Source: Spirochaetaceae bacterium
GTDB taxonomy: Bacteria; Spirochaetota; Spirochaetia; Treponematales; Treponemataceae
DNA: 15,069 nt
Reading direction: 5' to 3'
Assembly: GCA_031272345.1 (NCBI GenBank)
Contig: JAISTZ010000151.1
Coordinates: 1-15,069, forward strand
This document shows positions 14,960 to 15,069 of the stretch, one piece after another. The position numbers were made by a program, and so were the translations under genes. A model generated the notes under the pieces. The model had not been told where the DNA came from. It saw nothing but the letters and a program-made list of their open reading frames with translations, and searched no databases. Numbering within the stretch: the stretch's first letter is position 1; each line of letters opens with the position of its first letter.

Positions 14960-14974
14960 AATATTTTTTGCCTA

Positions 14975-15069
14975 ATGGACATAACCGAACAGTTACAGTT
15001 CGTAACTGCCCAAATCAGAAAATTGCGTACTAGACACGGTGTTTCTCAGTTTGAACTGTCTTTGAGGTC
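14975..15069 (+). CDS. XRE/Cro-CI family HTH regulator, 5' part only
   Basis: ATG at 14975 opens a frame (MDITEQLQFVTAQIRKLRTR) that stays open to the window edge at residue 31. QIRKLRTRHGVSQFELS is the classic helix 1-helix 2 start of an XRE-type helix-turn-helix (I-R-x-L-R-x-x-x-G-x-S-Q-x-x-L). The frame is closed upstream by TAG at 14954-14956, and no Shine-Dalgarno site is seen. Codon use and base composition are clearly AT-richer than neighbours. It is divergent to the lipoprotein operon and shares its control region. Length and domain content are unknown because the gene leaves the window. Confidence 0.7.
   Translation, partial: MDITEQLQFVTAQIRKLRTRHGVSQFELSLR

Overview
The window reads as a piece of a GC-rich spirochaete chromosome, most likely a Treponema relative (Treponematales). 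This rests on the gene style: a CimA-type citramalate route, YajC-SecD-SecF with an oversized SecF, a fused GldF-GldG ABC protein with a DUF4340 partner, and secreted CsgG/LpoB-like plus formylglycine-generating-enzyme-like proteins. I could not run a search, so the taxonomic call is inference. Coding is dense: no gene-free stretch exceeds about 210 bases, and there is no rRNA, tRNA, CRISPR array or insertion sequence that I can see.

Layout, left to right. (1) 1-806, minus: 3'-truncated Rpn/PD-(D/E)XK nuclease family gene with a 5x GREE tail. (2) 807-1015: divergent intergenic region with two REP-like palindromes and a strong promoter. (3) 1016-3531, plus: cimA (citramalate synthase, isoleucine pathway) and a cation diffusion facilitator, 2 bp apart. 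(4) 7515-3562, minus: three-gene ABC transporter operon (ATPase, fused permease-GldG, DUF4340 membrane-anchored protein). (5) 7516-7626: short divergent control region with a 13-bp direct repeat. (6) 7627-12432, plus: yajC-secD-secF-lysC, a Sec translocase accessory operon ending in aspartate kinase. (7) 12433-12586: convergent gap holding, on the minus strand, a perfect promoter and the apparent first codons of another gene (possible NFACT remnant) that run into the lysC 3' end. (8) 14841-12587, minus: two-gene operon for a CsgG/LpoB-like lipoprotein and a secreted CsgG-like + catalytically degenerate FGE-like protein. (9) 14878-15069: AT-richer divergent control region with a good sigma70 promoter, a 12-bp palindrome and the start of an XRE-type HTH regulator that leaves the window.

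How it fits together: cimA and lysC are ordinary amino-acid biosynthesis; YajC/SecD/SecF pull exported proteins through SecYEG; the ABC operon and the lipoprotein operon act in the envelope. The most distinctive pattern is regulatory: three separate minimal promoters (before cimA, the ABC ATPase and the remnant ORF) place the predicted transcription start on or next to the ATG, implying leaderless mRNAs. By contrast, yajC, secD, secF, the FGE-like gene and the Rpn gene have clear Shine-Dalgarno sites. I did not find a convincing wholly new biological system. The best candidates for follow-up are the leaderless promoters, the 21-bp-phased repeat, the possible truncated NFACT start, and the XRE-linked lipoprotein/pseudo-FGE operon.
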